Assembly: GCA_036873755.1 (NCBI GenBank)
Contig: JAVTVY010018689.1
Coordinates: 1-64,000 of the forward strand
Reading direction: 5' to 3'
Length of the DNA stretch: 64,000 bases
DNA from: Hanleya hanleyi
Taxonomy: Eukaryota > Mollusca > Polyplacophora > Lepidopleurida > Hanleyidae
The position numbers were made by a program, and so were the translations under genes. Under the pieces are notes generated by a model. The model saw nothing but the letters and a program-made list of their open reading frames with translations. It was not told where the DNA came from and searched no databases. Below, piece by piece: positions 12,816 to 25,120 of the stretch; the first letter of the stretch is position 1, and each line of letters opens with the position of its first letter.

Positions 12816-13273
12816 CTGCAATGACACATTATTCTATTTCAATTGACAGGCAAAATTTGAAGTAGGTAACATTTTTTTGAACTATGGTTTTTGGGAATAT
12901 TCTGGATAGTGGAATAGTTTCAATAGTGATCGGGGGTAATACTCTATGCTTCTGTGAATGCAATCTGCATCATGCAGATCTGGCATCAAGACCGCCATTT
13001 CCACGTTCTGAGTAATGACCAATCACAGAGCTTCTCCTCTGTTTGAAACCTCAAGCTCAAGCCACAACTGCATAAGGACGACAGGTTGATTTTGTGATAT
13101 TATGAACAGAGAAATGTGTCCTGGATTTGATCGATATATCTAAATACTATTACTGTTTGTTGATCAAGTGTCATCATGGTTTTTTCAGAGAATAAAATAT
13201 TGATCTCATGAAACAAGCTAAAATATATGTTTTACATATACCGTACACATGGGCTTCTCACTCTGCAAAAAAG

Positions 13274-13482
13274 GTAAGTGAGTGAGTGAGTGAATAAGAT
13301 TTAACATCACTTTCAACATTATTTCAGTCATATCGGGACAAACCAACTAACACTGACTAAGCACCACCCAGCCAAGTTGCGTTCCTGCTGCTTCAAAGAA
13401 GGAACGCAACTTGGCTGGATGATGCTTCGCTGGTTCGTCGTGATATGACTGGAATAATGCTGAAAGTGATGTTAAACCTACT
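13274..13482. repeat. Head-to-head SINE-tail palindrome in a liprin intron
   Basis: Left arm: (gtga)n plus the tail motif, ending CCAGCCAAGTTGCGTTCC (13368-13385). Right arm: the exact complement of those 18 bases (13401-13418), then the tail motif in reverse to 13482. The loop is 15 bases. The copies at 1378 and 15333 carry the same 'caacttggctgg' junction, so this palindromic form seems to be a mobile unit rather than a chance event. Confidence 0.75.
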
Positions 13483-13712
13483 GAAGGAAGGGGTTAGACG
13501 CATGGCGTGACCTTGATCTGCCAACACATGGTTTTTTAACACAAAAACCTTGTTCTTGGCCGCAGATCTTACATCAGCGGCCAAGATTTGGAGCCTTTTT
13601 TTTAATCAGATAGTCATGAATGCTGTAGATAATCAGGATTAGTACATCTGTAAACTGGTCAAAGATTGTGTCTGGACTTACTGCACTGTTAAATGTGAGT
13701 GACGTAGCTTAC

Positions 13713-13795
13713 CAGCTAAAATGTCATCCATCTGTTCAATGGCTGCAGCCAGAGCGTCACTGGCATTGGCTGTCGTGTATTTTGACATCGTGTCT
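13713..13795 (-). CDS. Liprin-beta, start-codon exon
   Basis: A minus-strand exon. Its acceptor is 'ttttctgttctgacag' (AG at 13797-13796), and it has 7 nt of 5'UTR, ATG at 13788-13786, then 25 codons plus one base before a GTAAGC donor (13712-13707). The peptide carries NASDALAAAIEQMDDILAG, which closely matches the conserved start of liprin-beta (human 'SDASDMLAAALEQMDGIIAG'). The phase fits the next exon: leftover G plus TG gives Val. This ATG is chosen because it is the first in the exon, the family motif follows within ten residues, and the upstream exon has no continuous frame. The intron to the next exon is about 0.9 kb and holds the SINE palindrome. Confidence 0.9.
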
Positions 13796-13909
13796 CTGTC
13801 AGAACAGAAAATATCAGCTTTAGGTCACATGTACAAGTATGTATATTTCTAATTGAATATACGTATCAATTCAGACTGACTGCCATGTGTTTAATAATCA
13901 ATTATGCAA

Positions 13910-14525
13910 AGTTCACAGGTGTGCAGCTAAAATTTACATGTGTGCAGAGCTCTACAGATGAGCTAAGTTCTCAGGTGTGCAGCTACATGTGAGCAATGTT
14001 TACAGGTGTGCAGCTACAGACAAGCAATGTTCACAGGTGTACAGAGCTTTACAGATGAGCCAAGTTCATAGGTGTACAGCTGCAGATGAGCAATGTCACA
14101 GGTGTGCATTTACAGATGAGCCAAGTTCATGAGTGCAATTACAGATGATCAATGTTCACAGGTGTGCAGCTACATGTAACCACAGTTCACAGGTCAGCAG
14201 CTGCAGTTGAGCCAAGTTGACAGGTGTGCAGCCATAGATGAGCCAAGTTCAAGTGTACAACTACATGTAAGTAAATGTTCACAAATGTACATATACAGAT
14301 GAGCAATGTTCACAGGTGTGCAGCTACATATGAGCAGAGTTCACAGATATACTGCTGCATGTGAGCAAAGTTCACAGGTTTGCAGCTACGGATGAGCAAA
14401 TCTAACAGGTACACATGCAGTTACAGATGCATGAAAACCACACATGTGCAGCTAAAGATGAGCAAAATTCACAGGTGTACAGATACAGGTGAGCGAAGTT
14501 AACAGGTGTGCAGCTACAGGATAAG
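13910..14525. repeat. Degenerate minisatellite, ~40-bp units
   Basis: About 15 imperfect units of the form 'gttcacaggtgtgcagctac' plus 'agatgagcaa'. Spacing varies between roughly 35 and 50 bp. It lies in the first intron upstream of the liprin-beta start exon. Confidence 0.75.
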
Positions 14526-14700
14526 TAGCTGAGCATTGGAAGTAAAATGTAAACAGAGATATCTGCACCACGATATCACCATTTTATCCTCAGAATAGTT
14601 CAGACCAGGAGAAGTCCGTTTCATTTGGGGTTGAAAAGTTTAGACTGGGATATTAAATCCTTCTGATGAGTCACCTAAAATGTACATAACAGTAACATAC

Positions 14701-14832
14701 CTGGATCTCTGCTTTTCCCAAACTGCAAAGTTCACATTCAGGTAGATTAAAGCATTAGGCGAGCACTGTAAAACTGATGCTCCAATCACTAGCTCATTAA
14801 GGTCTCCTCACATCTGATGTAAGCTCATTAAC
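14701..14832 (-). other. Liprin-beta 5'UTR exon (inferred)
   Basis: A 132-nt minus-strand segment. Its acceptor is 'catctttatttcag' (AG at 14834-14833) and its donor is ATCCAG then GTATGTTA (14700-14693). It has stops in all frames and no liprin motif, so it is read as noncoding. It lies 0.9 kb upstream of the start-codon exon on the same strand. It could be an unrelated pair of chance sites, but both are close to consensus. Confidence 0.55.
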
Positions 14833-15332
14833 CTGAAATAAAGATGAAGGAAAAAGCTAACAAACGAAATCACCCAGTTAATGTTTGTTTCACACCTGAG
14901 TGCACAAATATCATATACAAGGTACCCTATAAACACCTGTTTGTGTGGGCAACACACTTAATTCATCATAGAAGGAAAAAAGTATGAGACAGCATTTCAT
15001 TATGACTCTGTAACAGGTTTAAGTGCACCAATGTTAGATTAATGCAGCCACAAGACAATCAAAGCTTGAAATTTAACCCAGTACAGTTCTGAGATTCAAA
15101 ATTTTACATGTACATGCAGATATTAAAAGCAAATCAGGGAAGTACATCATTGTTGATCCAAAATAATAAGCAGTGCAAATTTTAATAATCTTGTGACCTA
15201 AATAATAGGATTAAATGATAGAATTGGAATGAGGAAAGAAAGACTGTGCCATAAGATTACAATACCGGTAGGCCTACAATAAACTGATAGATGTTTAAAA
15301 ATTAGTGAGACAACTCTGATCTGTAATAAAGA

Positions 15333-15421
15333 GTGAGTGAGTGAATAGAATTTGACCTCGCTTTCAACAATATTTCAGCTATATCGCGACGAACCAGCTA
15401 AGCACCACCCAGCCAAGTTAG
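15333..15421 (+). repeat. SINE-tail fragment
   Basis: 'agtgagtgagtgaatag' followed by 'cctcgctttcaacaatattt' and ending in the 'ccacccagccaagtt' junction also seen at 13361-13377. Only one arm is present. Confidence 0.7.
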
Positions 15422-16936
15422 CTCTGCGCTCCACTTGTATGATAGTTTATTCACAAAACCTCCAGTTAGCTTAATTTTTCGGTTCCCCTGCATCATTTTG
15501 AAAAATTCCATAACCGGTGAACAGATACCGTTTTGTCATTTCGATTGGAAACCGGTCACCCCCTCCCACAATTGGCAAAATGCTACTTGTGTCACTTATC
15601 ACCGACCATGCAGGAACAATCTGAAAATAGCGTACCCGGTGACCAGTCACGCAATTATCAGTTTGATGATTTAGTTATGGAGTGAATGGTTAATCATCTA
15701 TCATTGTGAATACGGTAACCAGGTCACGTAATTGTCAAAATGACACTCGGGAACCAGTCACCAGTGAAATATAATATTGCTTTCCTACATAAAATGCAGG
15801 CATCGACAACAATACACTGCAAAGGTACAGACAATTGGAGGGCCTTTTAGAGCTAAAATGGAAAATCAGCAGGGGTGGGTTAGGGAGGGGTGTTGAAAAA
15901 GAGATACTCCCCCCGAACATTTTTATGATTAAATCGATAGGAGCACCAGGAGTCCTGTAATTGAGGTCAATGGTCAATTCACTATGTCAATTTGTGGTCC
16001 CAGATTGATTTCAATTGCTCATTAGCATGTCCACGCAGCTTGAATAAACATGTGTTTTAGATCTGCAGAAAAATAAAAATGCTTGGGGTGGCACAAAAAT
16101 ATTTAGCGTGTGTGCTGATGATAAATGAATGACTTTTCAAATGAATATACATGAACATGTAATGTATACCCTCAAGAGGTCAGTAAATGTCTACATGTAT
16201 GTAAATTGCATAAAAAAAATCCTACAATAACTTGATGGCCACACTAATAAAAGCTGACCTTTTATCAAAACCGGTTTTCTGATATGTACCTTATATTATA
16301 ACTGTGGGAAAAATATTAAATGTCACGATATTCATTTAGAAATATACTAGTTGTATAGTTGGTACTAATTGTTGCGGTAGAGTTGTGACACAGTAAAATG
16401 TACTTGTACCCAGCTGCCCTGACAATTAACATACATACATGTACAGGAGTATGCTATAAAGTACCACGAAAATAATTGAATTTACTCTTAACTTCTCTGC
16501 TAATATTTGTGCTGATATTTCTACCTGCGACCGATAAACTTTTTGATAACAGTGGTCATTGCATGGAAGTACATACTTGCCAACTGAGATATGAAAATGT
16601 TGTTGAGAGAAGAAACTAAGCAATCAACTGATTTATTCACTGAATAATATGACAATTCTTTACTGTACGTTATTCTCCAAAAAAAATCAATACTAAATTT
16701 ATTAATATTAGGCCAAATCCAATTGTTGACCTTTATGTACATTGCGGGTTACAATTTCAGTCCTTGTCTTTTGTAAAAAGATGGTGAGCTAAAAACAGTG
16801 TACCTAAATTAACCGAGGAGAGCTGTTACGAGAGCGGAAAATCGCTCTCCCAAATTTCGTGAGGGGAGTGATTTTGTTTTTATTGTTTAACGTCTTTAAC
16901 CTACCATATTATATTTCTGATTAAATTAATTCATTT
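15422..16936. other. No gene recognised
   Basis: Intergenic or intronic. 15480-15760 repeats 'accggt(c/g)acc'-like words ('gaaaccggtcacc', 'ggtgaccagtcac', 'accaggtcacg') at irregular spacing, perhaps a worn tandem repeat. I see nothing else. Confidence 0.4.
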
Positions 16937-18528
16937 TTACCCCTCAGGGGCTGTAGGGTCCTGTCGTTGCCATGTATGTACGTCCGTCCGGACGTCCGTC
17001 CGGACGTCCGTCCGTCAACATTTTCTTGTCCGCTGAATATCTGCAGATCTATGAAGGTGGGCCTGACCAAACTTTGGTGAGAGCTTCCTGAATGTTGACT
17101 GAAGAAATGATTAGATTTTCAGATGGCTATGATGATTTCGTGATTTTTAATTATTTTTTTAATTATTTATTGATGGCTCAGCTTTTGCAATGTTATCTAT
17201 GCCCATCAACATGTTCTTGTCCGCTGAATATCTGCAGATCTATCAAGTCAGGCCTGACCAAACTTTGGTGAGAGCTTCCTGAATGTTGACTGATGAAGTG
17301 ATTAGATTTTCAGATGGCTATGATGATTTCATGAATTTTAATTATTTCTTTTATTTTGTTTATTGATGGCTTGGCTTTTTGCACTGTTATTGGGAACCCT
17401 TGGTTGCACGTTTCATTTTGACTTTTGAAGGTTCCCTGATACAAGAAAGCCTGGGCCATTCAAGATTACCATTGGATGGAACTCCCCAATTCCCATATAT
17501 TCTGAGAGCTTACATGATGCTACACTTGTTCAACCTATGCACTACCCTTGGGGGATTTCTCCACCCCTGGGGCACTAAATGTTAAAGTTTTGGACTTTTT
17601 CCTATTCACAGCTTCTCAGCCTGCAGTGTACATTGCTTTTTCACACACATGCTGAATAACCTATCTTTTTTTCCTTTTATAGTAATAACTAACAGGTTGG
17701 TGACATTATTTTATTTCCCAAGTACAAGAGAAAATAACCGGCGAGGGGGTCCCCGCAGTATCGAACCCCTGTTTGGTTTGAATTTCATGTCGCCTTAAAT
17801 GAAGGACAACATTTTTCTTCAATTTTGCTGCATCGATTTATCAGAAAGCTTTTGCACAAACCATATTTTATTTCAGAAGTATAATGTGAAATAACTGGCA
17901 GGGGAATCCCTGCAGTATCGAACCCCTGTTAGTGTGAATTTCGCGTCGCCTTAAATGAAGGACAACATTTTTCTTCAATTTTGCTATTAAATCATTCTAC
18001 TCCACATCATATGATTTATCTTAAAGCTTTTGCACAAAACATATTTATTTCAGAAGTGTAGTTTGAATGTCGCGTCACCTTAAATAAAGGACAACATTTT
18101 TCTTCAATTTTGCTGTTAAATCATTCTATTTTACATCATATGATTTATCCTAAAACTTTTGCATGAACCATATTTGTGTCCACACATTTAACTGGTACAA
18201 CATAATGCTTCAATTTTTGTCACCAAACATGTTACTGTACCTTGGAAATTATTTAAAATGAGTGATTAGGAGACTGTCAATCAGTGTGTTTCTATGCCAT
18301 TAAACTTATCACATTTGTGCAATGCATAAATTGCCACTGATAAAGCTACACTTTCTTGCATGCTGTAATCCCAGGACACCACTCATGTGAAAACGAAGTC
18401 TATTATATCTATCACTTTCATTTTTTGTTTCATTTGAGTTTTGGGTGCCCATACGTTTTTTGGAATGCAGCCCTGATCCTACTTGACTAAAAAAAAACAG
18501 GCTGAGGGGTCCACGCACCTTTTAGGTG
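16937..18528 (-). mobile_element. Pearl/Helentron-like element A, copy 1 (uninterrupted)
   Basis: Read on the minus strand, the 5' end near 18528 contains ACCCCTCAGCC. The 3' end at about 16940 reads GGCTGAGGGGT-like text (here 'cccctgaggggtaaaaa'), giving a subterminal inverted repeat. Inside are about three roughly 150-bp units (17690-18180, 'aaggacaacatttttcttc'), a unique middle, two 195-bp units (16990-17380, 'ctgcagatctat') and a CGTC/CCGGA microsatellite (16979-17016). This order of tandem core, ACGG-type microsatellite and 3' end block is that of bivalve pearl elements, regarded as non-autonomous Helentron relatives. Copy 2 at 50122-50486 plus 54741-55474 is split by later insertions. 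Confidence 0.7.
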
Positions 18529-20664
18529 CTTGCCTGCAATTCATGTTCGATTTATTTTCAGACGAAAAATTTATGAAAATAAATTATTCTATTTCAATTT
18601 AAACAAGTGATATCAAAAGTGTTGAAGAATTTCAACAGTCATTAGCTGGGTACCAGTAGATTGAGCATTTAATTCAAGCTCACTAGGGGCTTGAACTGTT
18701 ATGTCATTATTCAAAAAACGAGAAAAGGTAGCCATTTACATGGGGAAATTGTCAGAGACTGAAACAATTGCCACATTCATAGTTGTTCGACATCTAATGG
18801 TTTAAAATAAACGAAGAGAAAAGCTACTCGACTCCATTCTCAATATCAGAGCCACAGCTCTGCAAATAATAGTTGGGAACCAATCATCATTGCATAGTAT
18901 ATGCGAGAAGAGCAGTGTCCGTGCATGGATGTTCTAGAAAAAAATCAGCCGATAGTATTTACGTGAACGAGAAGAATGGTTGGCGAATGATCAGACGAGT
19001 TCCAGTTCAATATTGCCCAAGACTATTGACATCCTACTGACTACAGACTCTGTGTGATGATAATGATGTGTAAATCATCTACCTTTCTCAGAAAACTTCG
19101 TCTACTGCGTCAACTTGTTCAAGGAAGATTTTCTGCAGTTAGCGCCATTGTTGTCAGCTCTCCGCACACGTGGCAAATATTGCACGATCCCATGCTAGGA
19201 ATAGCCTGTGCAGGAGACTACCGATTGTCAAATAAGCGAAAAAATTACGGCCGGGCTGGAATTGACGGCGATCGTTGCTGATTAAAATTTATTAAAGGCG
19301 TTTCGGTTTATTCTCACGGTGATTTTCAATGTGAAAGAGTTTGCAAAATTAACACCAACTGTCCGTTCATTTAATAATAATGCCGTTAGCAGACACCGCC
19401 TACTTATTTCTATATTTAATCGTCTGAATCTAGGTGCGCGAAAAACAGTGTACCTTGGATATGATTTAGGTGCGCGATGGTGCGCGAGAGCGATCGCTCG
19501 CCTCCAAACGCAAGGACTGCAATTTTGTCTGTATTGATATGTCCACACGGTGTGTCAGTTATGTACTTCAGTCCCTAATTTAGGACCACCAAAGGAAGCC
19601 ACAAATATACATGTATACCTTTTGAACATGCAGTGATCACACACACACACACAGCCAAGAACTGGCTTTTCACAGGATTCTGAACAATAATAAAATTCCA
19701 CAAAAATCAGGCAAATGGAATTTGAGAAAAATTTGAGCAAATTGTAAGAAGAACAAAGGACAGAAGCAGTTAGAGTTGTTTCTTTGTTTCCCTCGCCCCT
19801 ACCACTAGTCAAATACTACTGAGTATTTGGGTCTTCCTTATTCATTGAAAACTAAAATCACTCAAAGTAAAATGTATGTATTAAAATACTGTACCTACCA
19901 TATGATATGAGGAAGCAATCATCTGTGATACAGTCCTGCTCTTAAAAGCTACCAGTACTGTACACATTTTGTTCTCACTGTTCCCAGCTGATATTTATCA
20001 AGCATTCTGTCACAGATGCTGGACTAGCACATTTAACTGTCAATCCAAGACACTCATCATCCAGAGCAGTATTCCAGGTGAACATGTGCATGTATAAAGT
20101 GCTTCAATATGTCCTAGCTGTTCTAATTAACAGTACTGACCTAGCCAAGTCCAGGTCAATAAAACCTTATGCACAATACTGTACATGTAAGGTCCTCAAA
20201 GGTGCTAGACTTTCTAAAGGAAGACCTACATCAAACAAACTTCAAGTCAGGATTTCTTTTCATTGATTTGTTCACCATGTACAAAGTTGTGCATGTATAC
20301 ATGTGCAATAAAAAAAAACTTTATTTCCAATGTACATTAAGTTTTACTTTAATCCTATGTGCATGCAATCTGGGTCATTTTCTGGAACCCTGCAGTCTGA
20401 AAGTTGGGGTGGGATGGGGCTACATAAACTGAAGATTAAATAAATTACTATTTTATCTTTGAGGCAAAAAAAAGACCAAATGAGAAATTTCTGATAACCG
20501 AGGACTCCTTATTGAATTTACCCACAGTGTGATTGCAGCAGTGATTGCTTTTCCATAAGAATCATGAAATCAGAGTTTCCGTCAGCAATTCCGCAAAATA
20601 ACAGGATTCCATAAAATTTTAGCAAACTCTACAGAAACGCAGCAAGGAAGCAATCAGAGATTGC
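18529..20664. other. No gene proven; possible CpG-containing promoter near 19.4 kb
   Basis: Around 19430-19510 the text is unusually rich in CG (gcgcgatggtgcgcgagagc, then cgatcgctcgcc). On the minus strand, the segment from about 19480 down to 19083 ends in AAAG before GTAGATG, a fair splice donor. It could be a first exon and promoter for the minus-strand liprin-beta gene, but there is no direct evidence. A (CA)n run lies at about 19637-19652. The rest shows nothing. Confidence 0.25.
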
Positions 20665-21868
20665 TCAATTGTATGCCCCCCCTTCCGCTTTAATCCGACA
20701 CTGCTCCACCATTGTTCTGTTTTGTATTGGTCTGTGGAGGCCTAATTTGGCTAATTATAAAAATTCTGTTTCAGTCACTTTTTTCGGCATGCCTCGCATA
20801 ATACATGTACATATTCCACCCGGGACTTTCGCCAAATTCAAAAATGTGACCTGGTTATGAGACCTTGGGAGTATATTGTGGTGAAATTATGAAGCGATCG
20901 TGAACTTTGAATTTTGCATCCAATTCACTCTTTTTGGGGCAATTTCATACTTCAGGACCTATGTGATCTACTTTGGAATGTGCTTTGGACAAATAAATAT
21001 ATCCCATTCATTTAGGTTTGATGAACAAAAGGCCATAACTCTTGAAAATATAACCGAAAGCAGAGAAACTTCACGCTGCACAACTATGGGGTACTGACCA
21101 CATATCATGCAAATTCCATAATTGTCCATACAATATTAACCGAGATCCAGCCCGGACAAGTCCCAATTCACAAAGATTTCAAGAACAAAAGGGCCATAAC
21201 TCTTGAAATATACGCGAAACATGGAGAAACTTCACACTGCACAACTACAGGGCACTCACCACATATCCTGCAAATTCCATACTTGTCCATACAATATTAA
21301 CCGAGATCCAGCCTGGACAAGTCCCAATTCACAAAGACTTGATGAACAAAGGGCCATAACTCTTGAAAATATATGCGAAACGCGAAGAAACTTCACGCTG
21401 CACAACTACAGGGCACTGACCACATACCCTGCAAATTTCATAATTGTCCATACAATATTAACCAAGATCCAGCCCTCACGGAGATTTCAGGAACAAAGGG
21501 CCATAACTCTTGAAAATATAGGCGGAACGGGGAGAAACTTTACGCTGCACAACTGTGGGGCACTGACCACATGTCATGCAAATTTCATACTTGTTCATAC
21601 AATATTAACCAAGATCCAGCCCGGACAAGTCCCATTCACGGAGATTTCAGAAAAAGGGCCATAACTCTTGAAAATGATACCGGAACTCGGAAAAAACTCT
21701 ACGCTGCACATCTATGAGCCACTGGCCACATTCCATGCAAGTTTCAATCCTGTCCATCAATTATTAACCGAGATATCGCGCGGACAAGAAATTCGGACGG
21801 ACAGACAGACAGACGGACGGACAAAGCGATCGCTATATGCCCCCCCTCTAGTTAGATGGGGGGCATAA
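20665..21868 (+). mobile_element. Pearl/Helentron-like element D
   Basis: It starts near 'tatgccccccc' (20671), whose complement 'ggggggcata' closes the element at about 21868. Five tandem units of about 155 bp (starting near 21029, 21190, 21352, 21498, 21656; motif 'gggccataactcttgaaa') are followed by a (GGAC/AGAC)n microsatellite at 21793-21822. A 3' hairpin follows, with arms CCCCCC-TCTA and TAGA-TGGGGGG. The 153-residue open frame from 21203 is only the repeat units read through. Confidence 0.75.
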
Positions 21869-22396
21869 TAACAGTTTTGGAGTGCATTTCAATGGAGTTG
21901 GATTGGGAGTTCTATTTGGATTGTGACAGAAAGGCCTAAAATTATGTAAATCTTAATTTATTTAATGTTGTAACTGACTGGCTTGGAATGAGGGCATGGA
22001 GTTATTTCAGGGGCAAGAGCCACACAAAAGAAAATGAACTTCATTCATCAAGACGTAAATCCCAATGGATCCACATTTCAGGCTACAGCATTTCGGTGGG
22101 CAACACTTCGGCCTGCAACAATTCGGCAGTAATTGGGGGTATGACACCCATCTCAATATATTGTGAAGGTATATGTATGATAAATACAGCGGCCTGCTGT
22201 TCTGTTTGTCTGTCTGTCCATCTGTACGCATGCATCCAATAATGTGATATATGTGTAATTACTTTTGACTACTTTTCCACTATCTTTCCACATCTACAGA
22301 CTGCTCAATTCCATCCCATCCATTACCCCAGCATGGAGCAGGCCTGAATCAGTGCCAGATGGGAGCATATATATACAAAGACTGAGATTCACTGAC
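21869..22396. other. No gene recognised
   Basis: Short palindrome-rich text near 22080-22130 ('acttcggcc', 'attcggc'), otherwise unremarkable. Confidence 0.35.
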
Positions 22397-22516
22397 CTTT
22401 GAACACTGAATTCACTGTACTTCTGAGATTGGAAAACTTGCCTGGTGGTGAATGGATCAACTCCCTCCAGAATGTACACAGTTTCCAAGAGTTTCTGTAG
22501 TAACATGTACCAGTTT
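22397..22516 (-). CDS. Orphan coding-exon candidate, product unknown
   Basis: A minus-strand segment of exactly 120 nt between a good acceptor (pyrimidine-rich 'gttactttttccacag', AG at 22518-22517) and a donor CAAAG then GTCAGT (22396-22391). One frame is open throughout with one base, 39 codons and two bases, so the exon preserves phase. The peptide includes WYMLLQKLLETVYILEGVD then PFTTRQVFQSQKY; the even mix of hydrophobic and charged residues looks protein-like. I do not recognise the family. It lies upstream of liprin-beta on the same strand and could belong to another gene or be a chance frame. Confidence 0.4.
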
Positions 22517-23454
22517 CTGTGGAAAAAGTAACATTAATGTAAATGAGTTAATTTGCGCAGTTAAAATGAATTAAAGCAGCCTGAGACAAAGTGTATACTT
22601 CTACATGTACATAAATAACTCAAAACAAAGAGAAAACTTCAAATAAGAAAGAACGATGAAGCCTACTATATGACACAGACACCCGACCTCATTGAGGAAC
22701 CCGTTACAGCGAAAACAGCATACATGTGGTAATCCCTCCAATAATTCAATCCCCCTATCAAAATTTAATCATCCCTAATTTCTGGACCAAAATTCAATCG
22801 ATGGTTCTAATAACTTTGCTCACCCTCTAAAATCATTGAAATCAACAAAAAATAAAGGATTGTGTGCATGATTTTCAACCATTTTATCAACTTCCTGTTC
22901 CAATAAATTTGACCACCCCAGATTTTATGGTGGAAAACTGCACTTCCTGTGATTAAATTATTTGAGGGTGTCCCGTTGTCCCAATGAGGCATTGCTATAT
23001 CACACAGTTTAAAATCTCCAATGCACCAATCTGTCATTTTTCTAGCTGAAGATCGAATAAGATATATTTTGACTTCAGATAACACTGACTTCCTGTAACT
23101 TCACTGGAAACAACAATATGTCATGTTCGCTTTTTCGTTCACTTTGACATACATAATTTTGAAACTTAGACTAAAACTGTTGGATGAAGAAACTGGAGTA
23201 CCTGGACGAAATCAAAAACCAAAATTTTGTGACATGACAAATTATCTCCCCTTATTGTTTCTATTGAACAATTTCCTGATTTTGGACACCAGTGACCTTG
23301 ACCTAAATTTTGGTACGCGACATCTCGTCTCTCCCTACTGTATCAGTATCACAACAAGCGTTCTGAGAACCCCAACATCTCGCCTTGCGGGGTCATCCGC
23401 CAAAGGTGCAGCAGTATTGAAAGCATACATGTAGAGCAAACAATAAGGTCTGGA
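22517..23454. other. No gene recognised
   Basis: The frames at 22807-23085 (minus) and 23123-23434 (plus) have no motif and no splice context. I see nothing else. Confidence 0.35.
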
Positions 23455-23815
23455 ATAGGTGATGTGGTACAGACAATAATGTCTGGAATAGATTATCTGG
23501 TACAGACAATAACATCAGTCCCATGAAGGATTACTGGCAAAAGTTAATCCCATGTAGGATGGATAGGTCAGTGCTGTCGGATTACTGGTACATAGTTCAG
23601 TCCCATGTGAGATATACTGCTGGATAGGCCAGTTCTGTGTAGGATTACCACTGGGTGGACCAGTCCCATGTTATTACTGATGGATAGTCACCTGTGGGAT
23701 TACTGCTGGATAGTCCAGTCCCAAGTGGGATTACTGCTGGATAGTCCAGTCCCAAGTGGGATTACTGCTGGATAGGCCAGTCCTGTCTGGGATTACTGCT
23801 GGATAGATGAGTCTC
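23455..23815. repeat. 31-bp minisatellite, left part
   Basis: The unit is GGGATTACTGCTGGATAG plus a 13-base 'kccagtcccrwgt' part. The four rightmost units start at exact 31-bp steps (23696, 23727, 23758, 23789); earlier units are degenerate. The array is interrupted at 23816 and resumes at 27247. Confidence 0.85.
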
Positions 23816-24964
23816 CAGGGTTTCATAGAAGTCAAAATTTTTGCCACCGGATACTGAAAATTCAATATTTTTTTCACCTGAATTGAGTATTTTTACGTTT
23901 TTGTCGCCGGCCGACAGACTTCTATTGAGTTTATTTCTAATTTTGCAACCGCCATGAGTAATGTATATAACAAATTTTCATACGACCATCAATGGAGCCT
24001 GTCAATACCGCTATGTATTTGAATTGTGAAAATAAAGCAACAAACAGATAATTTAACATCTTCAGTTTTATGTTCTTAATTTACCAAGGTCTAAAATACT
24101 ATCTATTTTCAGCACATTATGTCACATTGTGGATGTCAACAATACAAGATTACACAAGGCAATTCAAATTAATTTTTAAAATTACAAACTTAGTAATTTT
24201 GAATGAAATCGAATCACGATGTATCAGTTCCTGGCTTGCAAATGATGTCCAATTCAAGTATGCAAGTTTTGAAACGTTTCAGCTACGCTAATTAAAAACC
24301 ACTTGGATCTGGACTAGACTTCCCTTTCAAAATCTTACATTATAATTTTTGCGTGGGAATTTCAACTTTTTCAAAAGATTTGATGTGAAATTTGTCAAAT
24401 ATTCAGACTAAAATTAAAAGTCCAGTACAACTCCAGGGTTAGATTCAAAAGAGAAATTAAAAAAAGAGAGATGAAAAGACAATGCCAAAAAAATTACACG
24501 ATCGAAGACAAGCAATTGTCATAACTGCAGCTAGTCCTTGGCGACAATAAACTCATAAAATGAAATGAATTAGAGAATTCTGCTTGAAAAGGCGCACAAT
24601 TTTGTAAACTATTGCGCGAAGGCAGCTGGCTCACTTTTGATAGGATAATGCGGACTCTAGACAGATACATAAGTTTACCATGTTTGGTTATTGAAGGCTG
24701 CAAATAAGTGCCAAACAGTTTGACTTGACCACCCTTATTGAAAGAATGGATTTGCCCATAACGTGTCGTTTGACCTAAATCATGTAAATGCAGTACGCCA
24801 GACTTTTGTTGATGGGGCAAGCATTCGAAATGTTTCTGTGCTGCCCTAATGTGGGACACTTGTTTCAGGATAATGGACAGATCAGTTAAATTCAATGCCA
24901 GAAAATGGATGCCTAGTCTAGTAATTTTAAAAATCAACTTCAGTTGTTTTGGTTTGTTTGCACC

Positions 24965-24999
24965 ATGGAGGTAAAAATCTGATCCGATTTTACCTCCAT
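24965..24999. repeat. Hairpin, 12-bp stem
   Basis: ATGGAGGTAAAA (24965-24976) is exactly complementary to 24988-24999, with an 11-base loop that can itself pair partly. It is located inside family G copy 2. Confidence 0.7.
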
Positions 25000-25120
25000 G
25001 TTTGCACCATCTCATTAAATTTTAAAAAAGTTTTGACAGTATAAAAATTTTTCCAAGTCTTCTTTATGTATCTTTAAATCACAGAATGATCAAATCAGGT
25101 TTATATTGTAGCTATATCTA

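Noticed and set aside
21203..21664. 153-residue open frame with repeating peptide
   Set aside because: It is the 155-bp tandem unit of element D read through; the frame survives only because the units lack stops.
24494..25015. 173-residue minus frame as a transposase of family G
   Set aside because: No DDE-like motif, no zinc finger and no counterpart in family G copy 1.
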